This document shows positions 8,380 to 16,549 of a stretch of 44,859 nt of DNA, piece by piece. Below the pieces are notes generated by a model that worked only from the letters and a program-made list of their open reading frames with translations, did not search any database and had not been told where the DNA came from. The position numbers were made by a program, and so were the translations under genes. The stretch comes from a bacterium (lineage in GTDB: Bacteria; Desulfobacterota; DSWW01), in assembly GCA_015486285.1 (NCBI GenBank), contig WFRX01000260.1, positions 1 through 44,859 on the forward strand, read 5' to 3'. The number at the start of each line of letters is the position of its first letter. Position 1 is the first letter of the stretch.

Positions 8380-8417
8380 CGACACTCCCTTGAAGGAGGG
8401 TCAAGGTGAGGGTGTCG
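8380..8417. repeat. Family C repeat (cccttga-type hairpin) after nrdJ
   Basis: CGACAC at 8380-8385 pairs with GTGTCG at 8412-8417 around a core tcccttgaaggagggtc, followed by a gtgaggg stretch. A near copy is at 11074-11113. It begins 21 bases beyond the nrdJ stop and could limit read-through, but it has no T-run. Confidence 0.55.
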
Positions 8418-8437
8418 TCAAAGCGCCGTCATGCCGA

Positions 8438-10831
8438 CTACAGGCAATCCGAATAGCCGCAGTTGCGACAGACCGAGCAGCCGCCCTCCCTTTCGAGGGG
8501 CCCCTGACATTCCGGGCATGCGCCCCGAAGGAAGAGCGTGTCCAGGTCTTTTTCGACCCTGTCCCCGACCCCGCAATCCACAGGCCCAGAGTCGGGACCC
8601 GCCGGCCCGCCGGAAATCCCCGGCGCCCGGTGACCGCCGCTGAGGAAGAACTGCAGGGCCTGGGCCACCGCATCCGCACAGGAAGCAATCCTTTTTTTCC
8701 CGATCCCCCTCGGCAGGTGACAGCTTATGCCCCGGAGTTGACGGGCCACCTGCTCCGGATCCACCCCGGATCGCAGGGCCAGGGAAGCGAGCCTGCCGAT
8801 CGCCTCCGACTGGCTGGCCGCACAGCCGCCCGCCTTTCCCATCGAAGTGAAGACTTCGAAGGGCCGCCCGGATTCATCCCAATTGATCGTGACATACAGG
8901 GATCCGCAACTCGTATCCATACGTTTCGTGATTCCCTGCATGTACTCGGGCCGGGGGCGCGGCTTGAGGCGGGAAGGGCCTTCCGGTTCCATTTCGGGCG
9001 CGCCCGGGGCGGCGGCGCGATCGATCCCCTTCTGGAGCACCTGCCTCTCCCGGCTCCCGTCGCGATAGATGGTAACCCCCTTGCACCCGAGCCTGAAAGC
9101 CAGCCGGAAGACCTCCCTGACATCCTCCCGGGTGGCCTCAGACGGAAAATTCACCGTCTTCGAAACAGAATTCTCGGTGTACTTCTGGAAGGCCGCCTGC
9201 ATGCGGATGTGCCACTCCGGCGATATGTCATGCGAGGTTACGAACACCCTTTTCCAGCGCTCCGGCACTTCGTCGAGGCCCTGGACGCCGCCGCTCTCGA
9301 CGATCTTCTCGATCAGTTCCTCCGAGTAGAAGCCCTCCCTCCGGGCGATTTCCTCGAAGAACGGGTGAATCTCCACCAAGCGCTCATTGTCGAGTACGTT
9401 ACGCACAAAGGCGACGGCAAAAAGGGGCTCGATACCGCTGGAACAGCCCGAGATCAGGCTGATCGTTCCCGTAGGCGCAATCGTGGTGGTGGTTGCATTT
9501 CTACGAGGAGGAAGCCCCTGCTCCGCAAAAACGCTCTGCCCGAAATTAGGAAAGGGTCCGCGCCTCGCGGCCAGTTCTTCTGAAGCACCCACCGCCTCTC
9601 GGGCAACGAACTCCATGATCTTTTCCGCGAGCTCGATCGCTTCGTCGGAGTCGTAGGGGATCCCGAGACGGATCAAGAGGTCGGCAAAGCCCATCACCCC
9701 CAGGCCGATCTTCCGATTGGCCCGCGACATGCGCTCGATCTGCTCCAGGGGATAACGATTCGCATCGATCACATTGTCCAGGAAATGCACGCTCAGGCGC
9801 ACGTTCTTCGCAAGCTTCTCCCAATCGATCCCCCCATCCTCCCCGACCACCCGAGCCAGGTTCAAGGAACCCAGGTTGCACGACTCGAAGGGCAGCAGGG
9901 GCTGCTCTCCGCAGGGATTCGTACTCTCGATCCTGCCGAGGCGAGGGGTCGGATTGTCCCGGTTGATACGATCCAGGAACAGGATTCCCGGCTCGCCGTT
10001 CCGCCAGGCCGACTCCACGATCCGGTCGAAGACCTCGGCGGCCCGTATCCGGTCCGTCACCTCGCCGGTCCTGGGGTTGACGAGATCGTAGCTCTCGTCC
10101 GCGTCCACGGCCTCCATGAAGGCCTCCGTCAAGGCGACGGAGATGTTGAAATTGTTCAGGCGGTGCCCCTCCTCTTTGCAGTTGATGAACTCGAGGATAT
10201 CCGGATGATCCACGGCCAGGACGCCCATGTTGGCGCCTCTGCGCATTCCCCCCTGCTTGATCGTCTCGGTGGCGGCATCGAAGACGGTCATGAAGGATAT
10301 GGGACCGCTCGAAACCCCCTTTGTCGAGAGCACCTGGTCATTCTTGGGCCGCACCCGGGAGAAGGAGAAGCCCGTACCGCCGCCGCTCTTGTGGATCAGG
10401 GCCGTGTGTTTGACGGCCTCGAAGATGCTGTCCATGGAATCACCTACCGGAAGGACGAAACAGGCGGAGAGCTGCCCCAGTTCGCGGCCCGCGTTCATCA
10501 AGGTAGGCGAATTGGGCATCATCTCCAGGCTCGCCATTACTTGGAAAAAGCGCTCTTCCGTCTCCCGGACCTCTGCGTCCCCATCGTACAGGAGATCCGC
10601 CTGCGCAACCGCACGGGCCACGCGCCGGAACATCTCCTCGGGCGTCTCGATGGGCCGGCCCTGGTCATCCTTCCGGAGGTACCTCTTTTCAAGGACCCGA
10701 AGGGCATTACCGCTCAATCGAACAGGCAGACCACTGTCCGCAGGGGCGCCTCCGCTTCCCGTGGCGCCCGGGTCCTGCCCATCCTCAGGGCCCTTGCCCC
10801 GGGTCTCGTCCAGCCGACTTACCGTCCCCAC
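8438..10831 (-). CDS. nrdJ: Adenosylcobalamin-dependent (class II) ribonucleotide reductase
   Basis: 797 residues. Reduces ribonucleotides to deoxyribonucleotides with a B12-derived radical, independent of oxygen. An ATP-cone-like N terminus is followed by the barrel with ACFVLPVGDSMDSI (first redox Cys), STNPCGEQPLLPFESCNLGS (radical-bearing Cys region) and APTGTISLISGCSSGIEP. A C-terminal domain then has TSCGSLYVTIN and GGCAASQSEAIGRLASLALRSG. The end is a Cys-rich tail (CPEC, CSVCRNCGYSDCL) of the metal or redox type. The start is a GTG at 10831 with GGAGGA 8 nt upstream. The frame runs on to an ATG at 10942, but that extra stretch is translated intergenic repeat. The gene stands alone between repeat-filled gaps. 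Confidence 0.93.
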   Translation of the reverse strand: MGTVSRLDETRGKGPEDGQDPGATGSGGAPADSGLPVRLSGNALRVLEKRYLRKDDQGRPIETPEEMFRRVARAVAQADLLYDGDAEVRETEERFFQVMASLEMMPNSPTLMNAGRELGQLSACFVLPVGDSMDSIFEAVKHTALIHKSGGGTGFSFSRVRPKNDQVLSTKGVSSGPISFMTVFDAATETIKQGGMRRGANMGVLAVDHPDILEFINCKEEGHRLNNFNISVALTEAFMEAVDADESYDLVNPRTGEVTDRIRAAEVFDRIVESAWRNGEPGILFLDRINRDNPTPRLGRIESTNPCGEQPLLPFESCNLGSLNLARVVGEDGGIDWEKLAKNVRLSVHFLDNVIDANRYPLEQIERMSRANRKIGLGVMGFADLLIRLGIPYDSDEAIELAEKIMEFVAREAVGASEELAARRGPFPNFGQSVFAEQGLPPRRNATTTTIAPTGTISLISGCSSGIEPLFAVAFVRNVLDNERLVEIHPFFEEIARREGFYSEELIEKIVESGGVQGLDEVPERWKRVFVTSHDISPEWHIRMQAAFQKYTENSVSKTVNFPSEATREDVREVFRLAFRLGCKGVTIYRDGSRERQVLQKGIDRAAAPGAPEMEPEGPSRLKPRPRPEYMQGITKRMDTSCGSLYVTINWDESGRPFEVFTSMGKAGGCAASQSEAIGRLASLALRSGVDPEQVARQLRGISCHLPRGIGKKRIASCADAVAQALQFFLSGGHRAPGISGGPAGPDSGPVDCGVGDRVEKDLDTLFLRGACPECQGPLEREGGCSVCRNCGYSDCL

Positions 10832-10839
10832 GTTCTTGC

Positions 10840-10845
10840 TCCTCC
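10840..10845 (-). promoter_or_regulatory. nrdJ: Ribosome binding site fixing the nrdJ GTG start
   Basis: On the minus strand GGAGGA is followed by 8 nt and then GTG at 10831-10829. This is the only strong ribosome site in the region. The upstream in-frame ATGs at 10858 and 10942 lie in repeat DNA. Confidence 0.75.
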
Positions 10846-10851
10846 ATGATA

Positions 10852-11062
10852 CGGACATTGCAAGGGCGCGACAGCGACCGAAACAATGTCCAGGTGCCAC
10901 CCCAGCCGATGGAGATTGCTTCGCTTCGCTCGCAATGTCCATGGGTCGCGCAACCCACGCCTGCCTCTATTGTCCGAACATTGCCGGAAGCCGCAAGCCA
11001 CGCTGCAATCTCCCCTATCCTGCGGACATTGCGAGGGCGCGACAGCGGCCGAAGCAATCTCC
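10852..11062. repeat. Composite repeat, copy 2
   Basis: Units in order: forward 10852-10891 (gggcgcgacagcgaccg type), linker starting aggtgcc, reverse 10911-10940, linker with gcaacccacgcctgcctctattgtcc, forward 10976-11013, linker ctatcctgcgg, forward 11024-11062. It starts only 21 bases upstream of the nrdJ start codon, so the nrdJ promoter must lie within or beyond the repeat. Confidence 0.85.
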
Positions 11063-11073
11063 CCGCTCCTTGA

Positions 11074-11113
11074 CTCCCCTCTCCCTTGAGGGAGAGGGTC
11101 AGGGTGAGGGTGG
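11074..11113. repeat. Family C repeat, second copy
   Basis: cccctctcccttgagggagaggg followed by tcagggtgagggtg; the ctctccctt/gagggagag arms form a hairpin. It matches the element at 8380-8417 and likewise sits directly after a family A unit. Confidence 0.6.
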
Positions 11114-11300
11114 CTTCAAGGCCGCTCCGAATCACTCATTTTGTGCCTACTTCCCATTTAACTACAACATATAGTGGGAGTCAACGACGAACCGGCCTGC
11201 CGTCCCCACAAAAAAACCCTCGAATGTCCCCTGTCACGGATCCACTGAGGGTTCTAAAGGTGTTCTCAGGAAGCCAGCAGCCCCTCCCTTGTTACGACGT
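11114..11300. other. Intergenic stretch without recognised gene
   Basis: About 190 bases between repeat elements, with slightly lower GC around 11140-11180. An AACCCTC/GAGGGTT inverted pair lies near 11217-11255, with a loop of about 25 bases. No convincing reading frame, RNA or mobile-element end was seen. Confidence 0.5.
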
Positions 11301-11301
11301 C

Positions 11302-11366
11302 ATGCCCGCACAGGCAGGCATTCCCCCTGCGCAATGAGCCAGCGGATTCCCGCGGCCGCGGGAATC
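11302..11366. repeat. Family B palindrome variants
   Basis: An imperfect palindrome atgcccgcacaggcaggcat lies near 11302-11321. A perfect 22-base palindrome GATTCCCGCGGCCGCGGGAATC lies at 11345-11366. Both end in the cattcc/ggaatc arms typical of this family. Confidence 0.65.
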
Positions 11367-11379
11367 TCTTCCATTTGCC

Positions 11380-11582
11380 GACATTGCAAGGAGGCGAAAG
11401 CGACCGAACCAATCTCCATGTACCACAACAGGCTTGGAGATTGCTTCGCTTCGCTCGCAATATCCACGATTGCGCAACCCACGCCCCCCCTGCGGGGCCG
11501 ACATGTCGACGAGACGAAGGCACCGCGGCAATCTTCTCTACTTGCGCACAGTGCGAGGAGCCGAGGCGACGCGGCAATCTCC
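11380..11582. repeat. Composite repeat, copy 3 (more diverged)
   Basis: Forward 11380-11417, reverse 11436-11465, linker with gcgcaacccacgcc, a degenerate forward unit at about 11500-11535, linker, forward 11547-11582. The order matches copies 2 and 4, but the sequence is more diverged. It sits just downstream of the NifU-like gene. Confidence 0.75.
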
Positions 11583-11614
11583 CAGTGCAGAGGCCTGAGG
11601 CACCGCCGCACACG

Positions 11615-11833
11615 CTAGACCGCCTCCACCGCCTTCACCTCTGGAATGTCCTGTTTCAACTGTCGTTCCACGCCCATTTTCAGGGTCATTTGCGCGCCGG
11701 GACACCCCGCGCAGGCCCCCTGGAGGCGAAGCTTCACAATGCCGTCCACCACGTCCACGAGTTCCACATCGCCGCCGTCCGCCTGCAGCATGGGCCGAAT
11801 CTTCTGAAGTGACTTCTCAACCTGCTCTCTCAT
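11615..11833 (-). CDS. NifU C-terminal-domain iron-sulphur scaffold protein
   Basis: 72 residues, the length of stand-alone NifU C-terminal/Nfu domains. It has the LQADGGDVELVDV stretch and the CAGCPGA (CxxC) motif that holds a bridging 4Fe-4S cluster between two subunits. The likely role is cluster assembly or delivery in the cytoplasm. The start is firm, with AGGAGG 9 nt before the ATG. It is monocistronic, bounded on both sides by repeat clusters. Confidence 0.92.
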   Translation of the reverse strand: MREQVEKSLQKIRPMLQADGGDVELVDVVDGIVKLRLQGACAGCPGAQMTLKMGVERQLKQDIPEVKAVEAV

Positions 11834-11971
11834 CGTGTTGTTCCTCCTCGTCGGAAAGTAATGGTTTCTTCTTTCATATCCTACCCTATTGGTAGATCAT
11901 TTGCCATCAAAGCCCTTAGGCCTCACTGCACGAACCCGCCCCCGTCGGCGTCGCGCGCCCTGGCCCCCTCC

Positions 11972-12180
11972 GAGCATTGCAAGGGCGCTACAGAGACCGA
12001 AGCAATCTCCAGGTGCCGTACGAGGCTGGGAGATTGCTTCGCTTCGCTCGCAATGTCCCTAGGGTTGTGCAACCCACGCCTGCCTCCATTGCCCGGACAT
12101 TGCGAGGAGCCGATGGCGACGTGGCAATCTCCCCTATTATGCGGTCATTGCGAGGAGCCGGAGGCGAGCCGGCAATCTCC
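11972..12180. repeat. Composite repeat, copy 4
   Basis: Forward 11972-12010, linker aggtgccgtacgaggctgg, reverse 12029-12058, linker gttgtgcaacccacgcctgcctccattgcc, forward 12094-12132, linker cctattatgcgg, forward 12142-12180. The architecture is the same as copy 2. Nothing else was recognised in the 389-base gap (11834-12222), apart from a short CTACC/GGTAG inverted pair near 11881-11895. Confidence 0.85.
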
Positions 12181-12222
12181 CTGCTGCATCGGCGATCTCC
12201 CTCCCGCATCGGCAAACGCGTC

Positions 12223-12813
12223 TTATGGTTTGATGAGCCTCCAGGCAAAAAAGCAACAAAGAAACGCGCAACCGGCGAGAAGGCCCATCTTCCCCCTCGA
12301 AGGCAAGGGCCTGTCATCCTCCGTCAGCAGAAATGCATCTTCTGCCAGGCGAATGTTCCCCGCCTTGAGGAAATGCCTGCGCAGGCTGGTATTCAGGACG
12401 CTCTTCTGCAGAGTCTCGAGCCTGCCCCGTATCGTACGAGATTTGATGATCTCGGTGATGGCCTTCGGCTTCGCCAGGCCCTTCTCCGAACACACGCACA
12501 GCCGGTTGCCGAAGCCCACCATACGGTAACAGGTCAGGATCACCCCCTCGTTCGGAAAACGGGGCACATTCTTGTAGTCCGGAACCCCTACGACCTCCGC
12601 CGGACACGCGCCCGCCCCCGACCGAGGCGGCAAATCCGCCTCGCTTCGTATCCGGCAGTAATCGATCTCGCGCAGCAGATACCCCTTGATCCCCCAGAGG
12701 AGGTCCTGTCGTGCCCAGAAAAGGATCCCGGCCGCCGCAAGAAACAGCATGAGCGACACCAACCTGTGACGTACGGGCCGTGTTTTCTTCTTTTTCTTCC
12801 TGGATTTCGCCAT
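12223..12813 (-). CDS. Small bitopic membrane protein, function unknown
   Basis: 196 residues, not recognised. The N terminus is very basic (KSRKKKKKTR), followed by a membrane segment at about 19-36. A soluble central region of about 130 residues contains five Cys and the motif GVILTCYRMVGFGNRLCVCSE. A second hydrophobic segment lies at about 174-191 (GLLAGCAFLCCFFAW). The basic N terminus implies an inside location, so the central domain would be outside the membrane. The two segments suggest a hairpin topology. It is transcribed alone from a sigma-70-like promoter, with a repeat cluster downstream. Confidence 0.6.
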   Translation of the reverse strand: MAKSRKKKKKTRPVRHRLVSLMLFLAAAGILFWARQDLLWGIKGYLLREIDYCRIRSEADLPPRSGAGACPAEVVGVPDYKNVPRFPNEGVILTCYRMVGFGNRLCVCSEKGLAKPKAITEIIKSRTIRGRLETLQKSVLNTSLRRHFLKAGNIRLAEDAFLLTEDDRPLPSRGKMGLLAGCAFLCCFFAWRLIKP

Positions 12814-12860
12814 CTCTTTCTGCCGGATCCTTCCCGTCTTTCAAGGAAAATTCGGTTCGA

Positions 12861-12890
12861 AGTTTAGTCAACCCTGCGTTTCAAAGTCAA
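12861..12890 (-). promoter_or_regulatory. Sigma-70-type promoter of the small membrane protein gene
   Basis: On the minus strand a TTGACT -35 element (12890-12885) is followed after 18 nt by TAAACT (12866-12861). The predicted start near 12854 leaves a leader of about 40 nt. The rest of the gap (12891-13072) showed no gene. Confidence 0.45.
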
Positions 12891-13072
12891 TCAGAGCCCG
12901 CAACCCGCAATCCCGGGGGAAGGAGGGAAAGGCCCGGGGAGGGCCGATATCGGTAATGATTTCGTTCCCGAAATTTCAAAATTGTGATTCTGCCCTCCCA
13001 TCTTTATCCGTCCCGCGATACATCCACCCCCGAAAAAGACGAAATTCCACTCCCGGCGTATCTCATGCTGAT

Positions 13073-13087
13073 TGGCCTGTCTCTTGC
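13073..13087 (+). promoter_or_regulatory. Sigma-54 (-24/-12) promoter of the Cys-rich secreted protein
   Basis: TGGC-CTGTCTC-TTGCT, preceded by T, fits the sigma-54 consensus with exact spacing. The predicted start near 13099 gives a leader of about 50 nt to the GTG at 13151. No sigma-70 alternative was seen nearby. Confidence 0.6.
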
Positions 13088-13150
13088 TTGACTTCCCGGA
13101 GTCCAGGAAGCTCGACCTTCCCGTGAATCGCAACGAACAGGAGGACCAAC

Positions 13151-14659
13151 GTGAGCCATCGAACCCAGATCATGATCGCACTCATCCTCGCGGTATCCGC
13201 CCTGTGTCCGGCGTCGGCGGGCGCCGACAATTCCCCGGTTCTGCCGACAAGCCCGCAGAACGGGTCCACCCTGACCGGGCCGCCGGCCTTCGCCTGGGAG
13301 GCCCCCGGCTACGACGCCTATCTCTTCTACTCCGCCTTTTCCTATTTGGATTTCGGGTACTACCCGTACACCTTCTGGTCCCTGCAGGACCGGTTTTCCA
13401 TGCCTCCCGTATGGTGGGACCTGCTGGCTGAAGAGATCCCCTGTTACTGGGGGGTCTTCGCCATCAACACGAGCACCTATGCGTGGAGCATAGGAGGCCC
13501 ATGGTCCTTTCAAAAGGGCTCCCCGCACGAATGCGCCGCAAACGAAGACTGCGACGACGAAAACCCCTGTACCGATGACGCCTGCGTGGAGTATACCTGC
13601 ACCCATGCAAACAACACGGCGCCGTGCGATGATGGAGACGACTGCACCATGAACGACGCCTGTTTTCTCGGGTCTTGTTCCGGAGACCCGCTGGACGCGG
13701 ACGGCGACGAATATGTGAGCGATGTCTGCGGCGGGGACGACTGTGACGATTCCGATGCCTCCGTGAACCCCGGCGTACACGAAGCCGCCCACGGAGATCC
13801 CGTCTGCACCGACCTTGTGGACAACGACTGCGACGGGGCTGTCGACGCAGAGGACTCCGGCTGCGCCCCTGAGGAGGCCGGCCTCATTGCGGATCATTCG
13901 GCCGCCGATGCCTTTGACCGGATCCCCCCGTCCTTTATCGAGCAGGCCAAGGCGGATCTCCGCCTGTCCTACGGCCATACCTCCCACGGCAGCCAGATCA
14001 TAACCGGCATGCACGTCCTGATGAATGACGCGGCAAACGCCGGCCTCTACGACTTCAATACGAACGGCGCCATCCAGACCGCCGTACTTTCCGTCAAGGA
14101 CTACACCCCCGGCGGGGACCTCGGCAATCCGGACCGTACCACCTGGGCCTCCCGGACCCGGGATTACCTGAACGGAGACGGGAGCGACCGAAATGTGGTC
14201 GTCTGGTCCTGGTGCGGGGAGGTAAGCAACGCTACGGAGGAGGACATCAACACCTATCTCACCCTCATGAGCGAACTCGAGTCCGAGTACCCTGATATCA
14301 CCTTTATCTACATGACCGGACACCTCGACGGGACCGGTGAGGAGGGGAACCTGAACCTGCGGAACGAGCAGATACGTTCCTTCTGCCGGACACACGACAA
14401 GGTGCTGTTCGACTTTGCGGACATCGAGAGCTACGACCCGGACGGGGCCTACTTCCTGGACCGGGGCGCCTCGGACGGCTGTTATTACTCGGACAACGGC
14501 ACCCGGCAAAACTGGGCCGACCAGTGGTGTGCCGCTCATCCGGGAAGCGACCTTTGCGCCTCCTGCTCCTGCGCCCACTCCAAGCCCCTCAATTGCAACC
14601 GCAAGGCGAGGGCCTTCTGGTGGCTCCTGGCGCGATTGGCTGGATGGAGCGGCAGTTGA
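13151..14659 (+). CDS. Secreted Cys-rich protein with MopE-like and SGNH-like regions
   Basis: 502 residues starting at GTG, with AGGAGG 6 nt upstream. The signal peptide is about 1-25. An Fn3-like or carbohydrate-contact segment follows at 28-120 (PVLPTSPQNGSTLTGPPAFAWEAP). A Cys-rich region at 128-176 comes next, then an acidic MopE-type putative metal-binding motif at 182-240 (DADGDEY, GGDDCDDSDASVNPG, DNDCDGAVDAEDSGC). The C-terminal domain starts with SYGHTSHGSQ at 273 and has VVWSWCGE and a terminal Cys-rich CASCSCAHSKP plus AFWWLLARLAGW. It resembles SGNH-like hydrolase domains, but I cannot assign a substrate. It is under a sigma-54-type promoter and ends 169 bases before the polysaccharide operon. 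Confidence 0.7.
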   Translation: MSHRTQIMIALILAVSALCPASAGADNSPVLPTSPQNGSTLTGPPAFAWEAPGYDAYLFYSAFSYLDFGYYPYTFWSLQDRFSMPPVWWDLLAEEIPCYWGVFAINTSTYAWSIGGPWSFQKGSPHECAANEDCDDENPCTDDACVEYTCTHANNTAPCDDGDDCTMNDACFLGSCSGDPLDADGDEYVSDVCGGDDCDDSDASVNPGVHEAAHGDPVCTDLVDNDCDGAVDAEDSGCAPEEAGLIADHSAADAFDRIPPSFIEQAKADLRLSYGHTSHGSQIITGMHVLMNDAANAGLYDFNTNGAIQTAVLSVKDYTPGGDLGNPDRTTWASRTRDYLNGDGSDRNVVVWSWCGEVSNATEEDINTYLTLMSELESEYPDITFIYMTGHLDGTGEEGNLNLRNEQIRSFCRTHDKVLFDFADIESYDPDGAYFLDRGASDGCYYSDNGTRQNWADQWCAAHPGSDLCASCSCAHSKPLNCNRKARAFWWLLARLAGWSGS

Positions 14660-14828
14660 GAAAGGATTCCCTTGACAGGCAACTGCCGCATTTCCTACAC
14701 TCCCCCCGAAATGAAGCTCCGGGGCCTTTTCCGGCCGATCCAAAAAGCAGGGAATCGGGCTTTGATACCGCCGATCAAGACAAGAAAGACGGCATTCCAA
14801 CGGCACAACGATCTGCGACCTTCCTCTC

Positions 14829-16394
14829 ATGCGGATTCTCGTTGTCATTCTCGATGCCGCTGAACGCGGCTTGATAGAGGCCTGGATGCAGGATGGAAGC
14901 CTGCCGAATCTTCGGGAGCTTCGTTCCCGGGGCGTGTACGGTCGTCTGGAGTCGACCGCGGGCTGGCTGTCCGGCTCTCCCTGGCCCACCTTCTACACGG
15001 CAACCATGCCGAACGAACACGGCCTCTATCACTTTCTGCAATGGCGAAGCGACAACATGGCCATGGAAAGACCCAACCCCGAATGGCTGCCCCTTCGACC
15101 GTTCTGGCGCGAGCTTGCGACGGAAGACAGGCGCGCCGTTGTGGTGGATCTTCCCATGGCCTATGCACCGGAAGCTTTCCACGGCGTGGAGATATCCGGC
15201 TACGCCACCCACGACCATCTCGATGCGCCCGCTGCGTATCCCCCGGACGCAATGGAGTGGGTGCGGGCAAGATTCGGATCCTCGAGGATGCAGGAAGAAA
15301 TCTACGGCCCCCAGCGAATCGACCCGCTTCTCGCGCTCCGTGACGAGCTTCTCGAGGCCACCGGCAAAGTGGCTTCCGCTGGAGAAGCCCTGATGGCCCG
15401 CGAGGACTGGAGCCTCTTTATGATCGCCTTCACCGGGACGCACCGGGGCGGCCATAAACTCTGGGACGCATCCGGTGTCCGGGGCAGGCCTTCACCCGCA
15501 AAGAAGGCGGATCTTGCCCGCTCGCTTCATGAAGTCTACCGTGCCTGCGATGAGGCGCTCGGTCGCCTGGTCCGTTCCGCCGGGAGGGACACAACGGTGC
15601 TCGCCCTCTCCCTCCACGGCATGGGACCCAACACCTCCCGGGTCGAGGTGCTGGACACGATGCTCCAGCGAATCCTGGAAAAACATGACGGGAACAACGC
15701 CGGGAGGCCCAAGACCGGCGGCCTCCTCCATCTCCTGAGGGACCGGGTCCCCGTGGAGTGGCGCCACACCCTCAAGCGTCGCTTTCCAACCGCGCTCCAG
15801 GATAAGCTCTCGGCTTACTGGCGCCTCGGCCGGGTCGATTGGGCGGCCACCCGCGCCGTCAGCCTCGTAGCCGACAACCTGGGTTATATCCGCCTGAACC
15901 TGCGGGGGCGCGAACGGATGGGAATTGTCGACCCCGGCGAGGAGTACGACCGGCTTTGCCGCCTGATCTCCGAGGGGCTCGAGACCTTTGTGGATGTCGA
16001 TTCAGGGGAACCCGTCGTGGATCGCATCGCAACACCCTGCGAACTGTACGGACAGGGGCCGAGGGCAGCCTTGCTGCCGGACCTGCTCGTGCGGTGGGCC
16101 CGAAGTCCTGCCTCCGGACATCGTTGGATCGAATCGAGCCTGTACGGACGGATCCCCTGGCCGACGCCAGGAATTCACCCTTCGGGCCGCAGCGGCAACC
16201 ATCGCTCCGAGGGGTTTCTCGTCGCGGCCGGTCCCCACATCCAGGCCGGCGGCGTTCTCGGTCCGGCTCACATCATCGATATCGCACCGACACTCTACGC
16301 CTTGTTCGGCCTGCGGGTTCCTTCCGACGTCCAGGGACGAGCGCTTACGGAGCTCTTGCCGGTCGAAGCCCTTTCCGAGGGGGGAACTTCATAG
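14829..16394 (+). CDS. Alkaline phosphatase superfamily (type I phosphodiesterase-like) protein
   Basis: 521 residues, no signal peptide. It is built like soluble type I phosphodiesterase/nucleotide pyrophosphatases: VILDAAE at the N terminus (metal Asp9), LSGSPWPTFYTATMPNEHG around the expected nucleophile (about 48-65), THRGGHKLW at 204-212, SLHGMGP at 261-267 and GNHRSEGFLVAAGP near the end. In common family members the third motif is TDxxxH and the fourth is SDHG; here those positions read THxxxH and SLHG, so a metal site is altered. It is the first gene of the polysaccharide operon and a paralogue of the products at 24473 and 26064. The start lacks a clear ribosome site. Confidence 0.75.
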   Translation: MRILVVILDAAERGLIEAWMQDGSLPNLRELRSRGVYGRLESTAGWLSGSPWPTFYTATMPNEHGLYHFLQWRSDNMAMERPNPEWLPLRPFWRELATEDRRAVVVDLPMAYAPEAFHGVEISGYATHDHLDAPAAYPPDAMEWVRARFGSSRMQEEIYGPQRIDPLLALRDELLEATGKVASAGEALMAREDWSLFMIAFTGTHRGGHKLWDASGVRGRPSPAKKADLARSLHEVYRACDEALGRLVRSAGRDTTVLALSLHGMGPNTSRVEVLDTMLQRILEKHDGNNAGRPKTGGLLHLLRDRVPVEWRHTLKRRFPTALQDKLSAYWRLGRVDWAATRAVSLVADNLGYIRLNLRGRERMGIVDPGEEYDRLCRLISEGLETFVDVDSGEPVVDRIATPCELYGQGPRAALLPDLLVRWARSPASGHRWIESSLYGRIPWPTPGIHPSGRSGNHRSEGFLVAAGPHIQAGGVLGPAHIIDIAPTLYALFGLRVPSDVQGRALTELLPVEALSEGGTS

Positions 16395-16549
16395 GAAGAG
16401 ACCGGGCCATATCGGGATCGGCCGGAAGGGGATCGAACATCTAAAGATCCTTACCGATCCGCCGAAAAGAGGGTAAGGGAGCAACCCTTGCATCAGGAGA
16501 GAACGCAGACACCTCTGTCTTCGAACGAGACGGCCAGGCATCCATAGCC

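Noticed and set aside
11211..11260. Insertion-sequence end (AACCCTC...GAGGGTT)
   Set aside because: Only 7-bp arms, with no transposase, no partner end and no target duplication.
7877..12180. CRISPR array
   Set aside because: The repeats occur in both orientations, spacing is irregular, and the linkers are conserved between clusters rather than unique. No cas gene is present.
13004..14989. Long minus-strand open frame opposite the secreted Cys-rich gene
   Set aside because: It has no family motifs, covers the sigma-54 promoter and the signal peptide gene on the other strand, and reflects high-GC codon bias. The long antisense frames at 2167-3726 and 27189-28784 are rejected for the same reason.
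16478..16491. Sigma-54-like GG-N10-GC upstream of the carbamoyltransferase
   Set aside because: The -24 half is GGGAGC rather than TGGCAC, and the gene lies inside an operon; too weak to list.
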